Source: Cyprinodon diabolis
Lineage: Eukaryota > Chordata > Actinopteri > Cyprinodontiformes > Cyprinodontidae
Length of the DNA: 64,000 nucleotides
Direction of reading: 5' to 3'
NCBI GenBank assembly: GCA_030533445.1
Contig: CM060072.1
Coordinates: 18,666,267-18,730,266 of the forward strand
Shown: positions 54,750 to 64,000 of the stretch, one piece after another
Layout of the letters: every line of letters starts with the position of its first letter
How positions within the stretch are numbered: position 1 is the stretch's first letter
Notes under the pieces: generated by a model
Databases searched by the model: none
What the model saw: only the letters and a program-made list of their open reading frames with translations
Told to the model about the DNA's origin: nothing
Position numbers and translations under genes: made by a program

Positions 54750-54989
54750 TCACATACAGCATTCTTTACAGCATCTAATAAACAAGATGAAAAAAGTCAG
54801 AAAAATCACAATCCTAAACTGACGTTTCAAAATGTTATGTAAGATGTGATGCGATTGTAGCTTGATGTCAAAATAAATTCCTAAACCTCTGCAGTTAGTA
54901 AAAATGTTGGAGCTAGAGCTTTGAATGTAGAAAAATACCATCACACCTGTGCAGTCCAGAATGTTATGTTGCTTTTTTTCATTCACCAT
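54750..54989 (-). pseudogene. L2-like LINE RT tail in opposite orientation
   Basis: The minus strand reads SSSNIFTNCRGLGIYFDIKL and further FRIVIFLTFFILF. This corresponds to the xxVxNLGVxFDxxLxF...FFxLRxI segment after the RT palm in L2-type elements. It abuts the sense RT relic at 54360-54720 but points the other way. Confidence 0.6.
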
Positions 54990-55143
54990 TTTCTAACAAT
55001 TTATATTTATTTAAATCTACCAGGGTTTAAACTTTTTCTTGTCTGATGTTTGTACCTACATAAATGTTCAGATTTTCTTCTACATTATATCCTGTCAGAC
55101 AAAAAGCTCTTTTTTTTTGTCTTGTATTTCCCTCTAATCCCAG

Positions 55144-55215
55144 AGATCTTGAGGGAAACCAGATTCATACTCTTAACTATTCCATCCTGAAGACATGCAG
55201 CAGACTTGAAGTCCT
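55144..55215 (+). CDS. rxfp2: relaxin receptor 2-like, LRR6 exon
   Basis: 72 nt after ATCCCAG and before GTGAGT. It encodes (L)DLEGNQIHTLNYSILKTC followed by SRLEVL. Human RXFP2: VDLEGNRIKYLTNSTFLSC...LTVL. The D-L-E pair corresponds to acidic residues that bind the arginines of the hormone B chain in human receptors. N-Y-S is a possible N-glycosylation site near the human N-S-T. Confidence 0.95.
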
Positions 55216-56605
55216 GTGAGTATATGATGGAGAAGCATCACTTTTTTTGTCCTTTTGTAACTCTTGTGCAGAATGTAGGAGCAATCTGGCCACATGTGAA
55301 TGCTAAAAATAACTTTCCACTGCAGTTATGTAGTCATCCTCTGAATATAGCAGTTTAGTTAAAAAACTAAGAAAACATTGGATTTGTTAGAGCCCATGCA
55401 GACTTAGCTTTTGTAACAACACAGGTTTTGTGTTGCATAAGCTGACAGTTCAGGCTGCTCTAATTGAAATATTACATTTTCAGTAAAGTTCAGCTGGTCA
55501 AACTAAAATTAATCACTGTGCAAACACAATCTTACTTTAACAGTTTTGTTCTGCTCTTCATGCAGAAATAAAATACTGCCCTGAACTGTTTAAGACACTG
55601 GATAAACTGTCTTGATTATCAAAAGAGTGTGACAATTTAAAATGTTTTGTGCTGGGCCAAATTTCCAGTTTTTCAGGATCCTAAAAATGCTTCCACTTAG
55701 CTGACAGTCATGTGTTAGATATATTTATGGACATCTAATAAACACAAATTAATTTTTTCTTTTCATCCCAAGTCATTGCTGTCATATTACTCTTTTTTTA
55801 GTGCGCAGAAAAACACTTCCAGCTACATGCTGTGGTTTTGGCAGATTGTGCAAAAGTAAATCAGGAAGAAACAGGATGAACAAATATTAGTAAATAACTG
55901 TCAGCAACTTTTTGGCTCAAGCATCAGCTTACAAAGGTTTAAAGCAAAGCAGAGTGCATTTATTTTAGTAGTACAATTAAACAAATAAAACACATTATGG
56001 GTATTTAATGTACTTAGGGCGATTCAAGTCCTTATTTCAGTTAATGATGAATGTTTTCTGCTTATAGCTAACAAAAACACAACTATGGGATTTGATAATG
56101 ACATCAGACCGATTAAACATTTTCTTACAAGAATATGAGTTTTATGGAGAAAAAAAAGGGTCAATGTCCTGCTGGTTTGAACACCTCACTCCTCGTTCAA
56201 GAATTTTACCCCCTTTAACGGGTTTTTCTTCCAGAATTGCCCCTTTTTAGCTCTACCGGACATTCTGTGAACCCTGTGCAGCAGGATATTGGCTCTAAAC
56301 AAGCATTTAGAGCCTTAACAAAATGTTTTTCACAGCAGAGGATTTTGATTTTTAATCCTTTCTTTGTATTTGTAATAACAACGTTGAATGCATGTGTATG
56401 TATTTCTCAATCTCATTACCAAAAACTTTAAATTTAAAGTTAAACTTTAAAGCAGAACATATTTTTAAGGTGAACGAGAGTTTGTTTTTCACAGAGCTTC
56501 CCAGATTCACAGTAGGTTAGGTTTCATAAAGCAGGAATCCAGCACAGCATGTTTTATTACATAACAGCATTTTATGATTTCTGACTACAAATTTGTTCTG
56601 CTCAG
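55216..56605. other. intron of the receptor gene, nothing else recognised
   Basis: 1390 bp, AT-rich. Confidence 0.6.
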
Positions 56606-56677
56606 GTTACTCATGGACAACAAGATCACAAGAGTCCCTGAAAACACCTTCCAGTCTCTATGGAAGCTTGCTGAACT
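56606..56677 (+). CDS. rxfp2: relaxin receptor 2-like, LRR7 exon
   Basis: 72 nt after GCTCAG and before GTGAGT. It encodes (L)LLMDNKITRVPENTFQSL followed by WKLAEL. Human RXFP2: [25 protein letters not shown]. The V-P-E-x-T-F core is conserved. Confidence 0.95.
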
Positions 56678-56745
56678 GTGAGTACTTTTTGTTTTTGTCA
56701 TTAGGAGCACAGGAACTATTTACATGTGCACACAGGTGCTCAAAT

Positions 56746-56925
56746 TAATAATAATAGAAAATAAACTTGATTGATCTCACATTGCAGAAATTTACCCCGG
56801 GTAGCAATCAGGGTTTAAGGGTCGTGCTCAGAGAGCCAGAGTGGAGAGTCTGAGGGTGGGTTTCAAACTCACAACTTCAGAATTCCAAGCCCTATGCCCT
56901 AACCACTAGGCCGGCACTCCCCTAA
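56746..56925 (+). repeat. dispersed repeat, copy of the 44760 family
   Basis: GATTGATCTCACATTGCAGA, TAGCAATCAGGGTTTAAGGG, and the final CCTATGCCCTAACCACTAGG. Confidence 0.7.
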
Positions 56926-57289
56926 ATTAAGTAAAAATTACTTCATTTGAGACTGAAATTCATGCTCTTTGCTTCTACATCAGGTTGATGAATGTTTTTT
57001 TTCCATAGTTTTCTTTCATTAGGTTGTTTATCAAAGATATTCTGCAACTTTACAACAATAGCAATGCATTTTGTCAAAAGCTAAATGAATATATAATCCT
57101 TAAACAATGCCATTAAAAATAATTAATTGTTGCCATTAATTGTTTATTGCTTCAATTTAAAGAAAATTTCAAAGACAGTTTCTTTGTTTTTGGTAAAAAC
57201 CATTAATATTAATAGGAGAATTGATTCAGACTTCTAAGATATATTTTTTAACACTGCCCTAGTTCATGGCACTAAAAAAACCATCATCT

Positions 57290-57680
57290 AGGCAACCTGT
57301 TTTAATCAAGTACTAGCAGAGGGATTCAACATCTTGACCTGTCACAGGAACAACAACACCTCCAGGGGACCAGACAACCATCCTGCTGACTCCTGAAGTG
57401 GCGTTCACACTTCCTAATGTTAATAAGCAGATAGCAGCTGGCTGCTGGGTGCTATTCCAGGATGTCCTTCAAGGCACTGCTACTAAACTAAATGAAGTAT
57501 TTACTGCCATTTTTAACATACTTGTAGGGCGGGTTATGCTTAAAAACATCTGTCCAGGAGGCCTCCATTAAATACTGGCCAGTTCCCAAGGTCCCAAGAA
57601 CTAGGAAAAAGTTTGTGTTCCCTCCAAATATTCAGCAGTAGCAGCACAAAGGCAAAGGAGTTTTTTTTTTTTTTTTTTTA
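57290..57680 (+). pseudogene. possible non-LTR retrotransposon relic
   Basis: The + strand gives VLQGTATKLNEVFTAIFNIL and, after frameshifts, YWPVPKVPRT. This recalls the L-x-x-x-F-x-x-I-F-N-x-S-L...P-V-P-K part preceding the RT palm in several fish LINEs. A T-run (57660-57680) follows. It is heavily decayed and the family is uncertain. Confidence 0.35.
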
Positions 57681-58149
57681 TGTTATGTTTATTAATCGGG
57701 GAGTAGAACAAAATGCTTTACATTATTTATAGTAGAGAACACATCATACAAATGATCATATTTTGTTCACATATTTTTTCACCACCTCCAGCAGCCAATC
57801 ACCAGACTATTAAACTGTATGGATTTCCGGCACCTGAAAAAAATTATTAAATTGTACGACTCGGACATGCTGCAAGAAAAAGTTCTGGCTAGACATATTG
57901 AGAACAAGCAGTGAAAACCCCCAAGACAGAGTTGAGAGAACAAACAACTTAATTTGCTTCAAGATGGTCAAGATGTTTTAGTTTTAGTGGAGCATTTGGC
58001 TGCCTTAAAAGTCTTGAGATCCAGCACAGAGGTTTATTTTCAAAAAGCGTGTCCCTAAACAAGGAGACAGGGCTGTGAGATAATAGATAAGAGCAGAGCA
58101 TAGACATGTGTTAGAGTATCCCAGTCAAAGCCATGCAGAAAGCCAACTG
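57681..58149. other. intronic sequence, possibly LINE 3' UTR debris
   Basis: The T-run followed by TATGTTATGTTTATTAATCG recalls an antisense A-tailed insert, but nothing definite. Confidence 0.3.
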
Positions 58150-58450
58150 GGAATCTTTTGCACACTGCAAAAACAATCTAGAAATTTGTAAAAAATAAAA
58201 AATTCCTCAATTAAGTGTATTTCCCCTTAATTTAAGTAGGCACATAAGATGATCTGCCAATGGAATGAGTATTTTTACTATTAAATAAAGATAATTAGAT
58301 ATTATGCAATGGAAATTAGACAATGCAATTGTTTTTTCCTATTTTAATTGTATTTTTTTTGTTCCATTGGCAAAGTGTCCCACTTACCTCCTTAATTCAA
58401 GAAAAAATGCTCTTATTTTAAGAAAAAATTACTTTTTGCAATTTCAATTT
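58150..58450. repeat. foldback MITE-like repeat, copy 2
   Basis: CACTGCAAAAACAATCTAGA and GATGATCTGCCAATGGAATG are shared with 4030-4345, with TTCAAGAAAAAATGC shared near the other end. Confidence 0.6.
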
Positions 58451-58860
58451 AAGTAAGACTTGGAAATTGATATGCACAGTTTGTTTCGATGCAATCTTAC
58501 TGAGGTTAAGCCATTTGAAAAGGAAAAATGGACAAATATATTTTGATTTTGTAAAATAGTAGAGGTACATTTCAAAAAGACTGTAAGCTGTCATTCCAAA
58601 ATGTGGTTATGCAAATTATAGTCCAGTTAGATGATATCAAAATCCTGACACACTTTTCCTAATCTTATTTTTTACGATATTTAGAAAACCATGTGGATAT
58701 ATCTAGCTATAAAGTTGTGATGAAAAAGTAAGAAAAAAACAAGAAAGATAAATTATTAATACATTTTATTTAATGCTGTTACTGAATCACAATCCTTTAT
58801 ATATATGTGAAATATGCTAATTTTACCTTTGTCCCTTTTTTTCCCTTTAATCCTGTTCAG

Positions 58861-58935
58861 AAACCTTTCTGGAAACAGGATCAATGAACTGCCAAAAAAC
58901 ACATTCAAGAGCCTCTCCAAGTCCCTCCTGAAACT
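58861..58935 (+). CDS. rxfp2: relaxin receptor 2-like, LRR8 exon (75 nt)
   Basis: After TGTTCAG and before GTGAGT, phase 2. It encodes (L)NLSGNRINELPKNTFKSLSK followed by SLLKL. Human RXFP2: [25 protein letters not shown], so there is one residue extra in the last helix-side loop. The Asp of the human D-L-S is Asn here; it creates an N-L-S glycosylation sequon and removes an acidic residue of the hormone-facing strand. Confidence 0.94.
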
Positions 58936-60200
58936 GTGAGTGACTAATTTTACAAAAACTAAGAACTTCTTTATTATGTGAACATTGTGACCCTGAGTAT
59001 TAGCAGTGAAGTCACTGTTTGGAAAGGAGGTTTTAAGATAGGACTCAGAGAGTTTAATCCTGCTGGAGAGAAAAAAGGGAAAATCAAGTAGAACAGAACA
59101 GACTTTTTTTATTATGTGATAGTAAAATCATGAGACATGAACATTTTGTTATTTATTCAGCTTCTTAACATTTGCCAAATTGTTTGTCATGAATAGATAA
59201 TGAAAATATTTTAAATATAATTTGTTTATAGTTAGTTAACTGAATATCAAAGAGAATTATATTATTCATTAATATAATAATAAAATAGTATTACAGTCTG
59301 GTAAATTTGCTATAAAAGCCCTAATCAATACTCGTTAGTGCATAAACATGTTTTTTCTTTTTTTAGTAAATAATACAGTATTATAATAATAAGAGCAAAG
59401 CAGCAGTGGGTATAATACAAAAAAAAACTTCCAAATAACTATCAGGAGTAATAAGACAGAAGAAAAAGTACACAAAACAGTGCAGACACTCAGATACATG
59501 AGTGACTTTAATGAAAAATAGAAAAGAGCTTTAATTAAACAGTTAAAACAGAAATCAAACAAAGATATATAAAATCTAAAAATATTTGAAAACCTTAAAA
59601 ATGGATGGACTGACAGAGGGAGGGATGGAAAAAAAGGAAAATGAACTTAAATATTGTGTCATGTTTCTAGAAATAAAAATTTATTATTGAGAGTCATCAC
59701 ATCTAACGGCATGGGCATGGGGGTTTTTATTTTCTCCCTTAATGTATTTTAACGAGCTTTACACAAAGCAGCATTATTTTTTCATTAAATAACGGGTGGC
59801 ATACTTTGTTTTGAAGAATCATAGGTAAAACTGCTGTTGAGTTAAGTTGGTGAAGATAAATCCAGCTGTTTAGAGCATAGTCTATGTCGAGAATGCAGGG
59901 ATAAAATAGTAGACTACTACTTAAATGTTATTTTGTTATATTTAACTTACATTTTTTATAATAAAGATATTACATTCATTTTTATTACCCACACTTTTAG
60001 GTAAGCTACTTATGTGAATGGCATTATGAATATTATTTAGTATTATCATTAATATTAGGATAATTGTTGTCATTATTACTTCCAACTACATGGCTTAGAA
60101 CCTCATCTTTCTTTTATGGCCACTTTTAGACTGGCTGCATATTTTCTGTATTTTCAATTAGAATTCACATTGACTTTTCAACTAACCCTTTTTTTTGCAG
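58936..60200. other. intron of the receptor gene, nothing else recognised
   Basis: 1265 bp, AT-rich. Frame 59335-59562 (-) is chance. Confidence 0.6.
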
Positions 60201-60272
60201 AAATATATCCTACAATCCCCTTCTCCGCATTCATCCAAGCCACTTCAATAGCCTGACACAGCTTCAGTCTCT
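60201..60272 (+). CDS. rxfp2: relaxin receptor 2-like, LRR9 exon
   Basis: 72 nt after TTTGCAG and before GTAAGT. It encodes (L)NISYNPLLRIHPSHFNSL followed by TQLQSL. Human RXFP2: [25 protein letters not shown]. The SxNPL core and QLQSL end match. Confidence 0.95.
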
Positions 60273-61351
60273 GTAAGTATAGAAAAATACTCTTAAATAT
60301 GCATTTCTTGACGATCCTTAATGTAATGGATTTATTTTTCTTAAAACCAGGGACAATTCCAACTTTGATATAAAAAAAAATTACATTTTTATTTTTACAC
60401 ATTTACCCATATTTAAGCACTAAAAATCCTGTGTAAGTAACAGTAGTAGTAACAATGATAGGGTACTAAAAATGGGAGTAAGGAGTTGTGGATAGTGATG
60501 TATATTTCCATAAGACAGCTTTATTTCTCTCTCTATCAAACTTTCCTCTGCTGTTACTCTCCTCTTTTCTTTCTTCTCACTTCAATTCTTTAGCAGAACC
60601 TTTCAACTTTTATCGTTTTATTCAGTCTCCTTTCTATCACTTTATGTTCCAACTCTCTATCTTCTTTTTTTTCAACAGGGTCACAATACAATTAGGATTT
60701 CCTTTTTTACATTTTACATTTAGAATATATTGAATTATGAAAATTTCAACAAAAAAAAATAGATTTTTGTTTCAGATAAATCCATCGGAGCTGACAATTA
60801 TCCTAATTACATTGTATTATATATATGTTAATGTCAACTTTAAAAAATAATAAACTGACTAGTTTTGTAAGTCGACAAAATGTCAAACTAATATATACAT
60901 TGTGTTCTTTTGGTAACAGCTCATGTACATTTAACCAGATGATTATATCTCCCCCTTCATCATTCTTACGTCATGTAGTTTTTCCGTTATTTACAGTTTA
61001 CCTCTATTTTCCGCAAAACAATACTACATTTTTTCTCATTTATAAAATATTAAAAAATTGGGAAGGTTTCTGGACTTTAACCTGGGATTTAATCAGAAAC
61101 AGATTTCCCAGAAACAGGGCTGTCCTCAGAAATTACAGGCATCTGTTCATCTTGCTTTAGTGACATATTGATTTCCTTTATCTTTGAAAACAGTCCTCCT
61201 TCAAAAGCTAATATGTATTATGTATTCAATCTGAAACGTATTTTAAAACATTGATGCAGCTTATGAAATTATTAAAGATAATTTTGTGTGTTTATTATAT
61301 TGAGTCCCAACAGCCTCCTGCTCTCTACTAAGGCATGATATTTGTATGCAG
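60273..61351. other. intron of the receptor gene, nothing else recognised
   Basis: 1079 bp. A 111-codon frame at 60825-61160 has no domain. Confidence 0.6.
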
Positions 61352-61423
61352 GGCTGTGGAGGGCATTGAAATCCCAGATATTCAGACAAAAATGTTCCTT
61401 CCAATGAAGAACCTCTCCCACAT
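61352..61423 (+). CDS. rxfp2: relaxin receptor 2-like, LRR10 exon
   Basis: 72 nt after GTATGCAG. The donor is GTACGT, a little weaker than the GTRAG donors elsewhere. It encodes (L)AVEGIEIPDIQTKMFLPM followed by KNLSH and the first two bases of an Ile codon. Human RXFP2: [25 protein letters not shown]. It carries the conserved KNLSH N-glycosylation sequon just before the hinge. Confidence 0.95.
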
Positions 61424-61478
61424 GTACGTACGATCCTAATAAAACACTGAATAACAAGCGTTTTGTTTAGATTTTCAA

Positions 61479-61854
61479 TAGTGTTGCGCCGATGCCATTT
61501 TTTGGCCCCAATACCCGATACCTGGCTGTGCAGTATCGGCCGATACCGATACCATAATAATTTAAAAATAATTGCCATCATGGCTTTGTCAAGCCGCTGC
61601 CTACCTTTGTGAAGCAGGAAAAAATCTAATACAAAGTGAATCCAGTAGAACTTTTTAATAAAAAGTTCTACTGGATAATAAAAATAAAAAGTTTTTATTG
61701 CCTACCTGGAATGGGTGACAATAGTTGAATAAACTTATGGCTCTCAAAATGGTATCGGTGCCCTATTTGTTGGTACTCGCCGATACCGATACCACCATTT
61801 TAGGGCAGTATCGGGGCCCCGTCCGATACTGGTATCGGTATCGGTGCAACACTA
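61479..61854. mobile_element. hAT-type MITE, 376 bp, 8-bp target duplication
   Basis: Terminal repeats TAGTGTTGCGCCGATGCC and the reverse complement of the right end TAGTGTTGCACCGATACC. ATTTTCAA is duplicated on both sides (61471-61478, 61855-61862); 8 bp is diagnostic of hAT. Inside it repeats GATACCGATACC motifs and carries a perfect hairpin (61641-61676 region: CCAGTAGAACTTTTT, loop AAT, its complement). It makes up most of the 493-bp intron. Confidence 0.9.
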
Positions 61855-61916
61855 ATTTTCAATTATATGCATGTTTTCAGTTTTGTTTTTTTTTTGCTTT
61901 CTTTTGTCAATGTTAG

Positions 61917-62146
61917 CTATTTTAAGAAGTTCCAGTACTGCTCCTATGCCCCACATGTGAGGTCCTGCAAACCCAACACAGATGGCATCTCTTCCTTTGA
62001 GGACCTGTTGGCGAACATGGTGCTGCGAGTTTCTGTTTGGGTCATGGCTTTCATTACCTGCTTTGGTAATCTCTTAGTCATCGGCATGAGATCATTGATC
62101 CGTGCAGAGAACAACCTGCATGCCGCCTGCATCAAAGTCCTCTGCT
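61917..62146 (+). CDS. rxfp2: relaxin receptor 2-like, hinge, TM1 and start of TM2
   Basis: 230 nt after TGTTAG and before GTGAGT. It enters in phase 2 and leaves in phase 1. [17 protein letters not shown] is the hinge with the two Cys of the LRR C-cap. [16 protein letters not shown] leads into TM1, [20 protein letters not shown] with the class A G-N, then [19 protein letters not shown] at intracellular loop 1/TM2. Human RXFP2 has [24 protein letters not shown] and RSFIKAEN, whereas RXFP1 has GISSLENLLAS and VSAVTCFGN. This is the best evidence for RXFP2 over RXFP1. The remaining TM exons lie beyond 64000. The gene would couple to Gs and raise cAMP on binding INSL3/relaxin-type peptides. Confidence 0.95.
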
Positions 62147-62541
62147 GTGAGTATTTGCACATCAATACACAGTAAATTTGATAGGAAAATCATTCATTGT
62201 CTAGTATTTTCTGAATGCATCTGAGTTTTCAAGGAGTGGAAGTGGTTTTAAAAATCATACTGGTATTATATAAAACAATTAATAGGCTCATATTGTAATT
62301 TTAAAAGATAACTTTTTTCAGATATAGACAAAAACAAAACTTTAAATACAGCTAAGTTACACTTTTGTAATTTAGATTTTGACCCTTTAGCTTCTCCATT
62401 TTGATCATTCAAGAAAAATAAGTATTAAGATAAATGGTCATGGCCAACTGGTATTTGATCATTAATATAAAATGAAAATACACAGACATTCTTTATTTTG
62501 ATAATATTTCTTTAGAATTCCTGGAGTTTCCTCTTTCTTTC

Positions 62542-62543
<2 letters not shown>
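62147..62543. other. intronic sequence, nothing recognised
   Basis: AT-rich. Confidence 0.5.

Positions 62544-62592
<49 letters not shown>
62544..62592. repeat. (TA)n microsatellite
   Basis: Perfect TA run. Confidence 0.97.
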
Positions 62593-62596
<4 letters not shown>

Positions 62597-62655
62597 CTCT
62601 CCATGCATTGTGAGGAGCTTTCTCGTCTTGATGTCAGTAGCCTCTATCTATCTAT

Positions 62656-62658
<3 letters not shown>

Positions 62659-62719
<61 letters not shown>
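62659..62719. repeat. (TA)n microsatellite, hAT target
   Basis: TA run directly bordering the hAT element. It continues at 63622-63634 on the other side, with a CTAT repeat at its left. Confidence 0.95.
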
Positions 62720-62722
<3 letters not shown>

Positions 62723-63621
62723 TGCTGTCAATCGATTAAATTTTTTTAATCGCATCAATGCCTAAGTTAACTCGCGATTAATCGCATTTTAATCACACAT
62801 TTTTTTTCTGATTGAAAATCATTTAATTACTCTCGATGACATACAAAACATACATACAGGCTAGGTTTGTGCCAATGTTCTTTTTTTTAAATGAAAACAG
62901 GTCACAGACACTGATTTATGCCATAGAAACATATGGCAAGAAGATGGGGAGGCATGTAGCAAAAAATAACAAATATGTAGCCAAAAAAAGGCCCTGAAAA
63001 CAGGCTGATGTAAAAGACAGTCTTTACAGTCAATACAGTCTTTTGAACAAAGACAAGCATTTTACCCTACTGCTATAAAATGTAGTAGAGTTAACATTAG
63101 ATGTTAATTAACCAAGATAATAATGAACAATTTTCAATCAATACATCAAAATCAATAGACCAATATCACTAGATGGAGGTAGTCTATGCTCTAGAAAGTT
63201 ACTTTTCAGCCTCTTAACAAACACACACATACACACACGATACTGACCTGTGGCGTACACAGACAGCAAGAGTGCCGTAGCAGATTCCATTTCACCTCAG
63301 TAATCTGTTTTCTCAGCGTATTTCAGGTTGCTACTAGGCACCAGACACTCAACTTGTTTGTTGGTGGTGGGGCTTAAAGAAAAGGCCCTAGCGCCACCCA
63401 GTGTATGAGCGTCTTTTTTCCTTGAGGAGCTCCGCTCTCGAAGCCTATGGAAAATGCAAGACTGGAGGAAAATAGCCCCGCCTTCCCGCAGGCTGCAGCG
63501 GTATGTACTTGGAAAATTGTACCATAAAACCACATAGCGTTAATCTCACGTTAAAAAAATTATCGCCATTAAAATGGCCTCGCGTTAACGCGATAATAAC
63601 GCGATAATTTTGATAGCACTA
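62720..63621. mobile_element. non-autonomous hAT element, 902 bp
   Basis: It begins TAGTGCTGTCAATCGATTAA and ends with the inverted TTTTGATAGCACTA. It has the CGATTAATCGCA and GCGTTAACGCGATAA palindromic subterminal motifs of a very common fish hAT family. ATATATAT flanks both sides (8 bp), although inside a TA repeat the duplication cannot be proven. No transposase is encoded. Confidence 0.88.
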
Positions 63622-63659
63622 ATATATATATATAGTAGTCGAGACTGTAATACCAGGCA

Positions 63660-64000
63660 GACAAATCTGTGCACTGCCTGGATTGGCTATGAGAAAGCCT
63701 AATACTCAATGCCACCTACATGGATACTGGAATGTTTGAAAATGTACAAGATCAACAGGACTCTAATAGCCTTCATCAAGAACTCAATGAAGCAGTGGAA
63801 AACAAGTCTGGAAGCCAATGCAAAGCCAATAGCACAAGTCACCATCAAGTGCGGCATATACCAGGGTGATGCACTATCCCCGCTGCTGTTCTGCATAGGC
63901 CTGAACCCCCTCAGCCAGATCATCACAAAGACTGGCTACGGATACCAATTCCGAAGAGGAGCAATCATCAGTCACCTCCTCTACATGGATGACATCAAGC
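63660..64000 (+). pseudogene. non-LTR retrotransposon RT fragment (R4/R2-like), runs off the window
   Basis: In one frame: IGYEKA, a TAA, then YSMPPTWILECLKMYKINR, AQVTIKCGIYQGDALSPLLF, CIGLNPLSQI and HLLYMDDIK. The GDALSPLLF and YMDD boxes are RT motifs 4 and 5. The wording is typical of R4/Dong/Rex6 and R2-like elements with a restriction-type endonuclease. The TAA stands where the D-Y-x-K-A-Y-D motif should be intact, so this copy is dead. Its 3' end is outside. Confidence 0.8.

Noticed and set aside
61867..62175. 102-codon frame starting MHVFSFVFF over the TM1 exon
   Set aside because: Its first residues are the intron's polypyrimidine tract read as protein; the real exon starts at 61917 after TTAG.

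Overview
The window looks like a teleost fish nuclear chromosome. It is AT-rich and intron-dominated, and it is packed with transposon families typical of ray-finned fish: a Gmr1-type Ty3/gypsy element, a fish-style L1/Tx1-like LINE, Tc1 elements, hAT MITEs, L2-like LINE tails and tRNA-derived SINEs. No bacterial features, tRNA or rRNA genes, or CRISPR arrays were seen.

The only host gene I can support runs on the + strand from about 10.3 kb to beyond 62.1 kb. It is the middle part of a relaxin-family peptide receptor, most likely rxfp2 (a leucine-rich-repeat GPCR). Thirteen coding exons are readable: a linker exon, an LRR N-cap exon, exactly ten one-LRR-per-exon units (72 or 75 nt, all split after the second base of a Leu codon), and an exon with the hinge, TM1 and the start of TM2. 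The signal peptide and LDLa exon, and the rest of the 7TM domain, are not found and probably lie outside the window.

The 21-kb intron before LRR1 (11166..32234) holds a nested pair of young retrotransposons, both antisense to the gene. The outer one is a complete Ty3/gypsy element (14125..26008 including its insert) with 1026-bp LTRs that differ at one base, a CCCAT target duplication, and the unusual order gag-PR-IN-RT-RH (Gmr1 type). Its capsid region closely resembles the vertebrate SCAN domain. Its single gag-pol frame is broken by a tiny in-place inversion (about 46-58 bp) between CGACGC/GCGTCG inverted repeats inside the RT domain. Into its 5' LTR a full-length L1/Tx1-like LINE (20673..25769) has inserted, with both ORFs open, a pure A tail of about 53 nt, a 15-bp target duplication and a YY1-type motif at its extreme 5' end.

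Other introns hold an apparently intact Tc1 transposon (37868..39115, 343-aa transposase, 29-bp matching termini, TA duplication), decayed relatives of it, hAT MITEs with 8-bp duplications (61479..61854 and 62720..63621), several other inverted-repeat elements, and relics of L2-like and R4/R2-like LINEs. Upstream of the receptor exons (1..10 kb) I see no proven gene: only a GC-rich CCAAT/GC-box stretch (590..1010) that could be a promoter, and more repeats.
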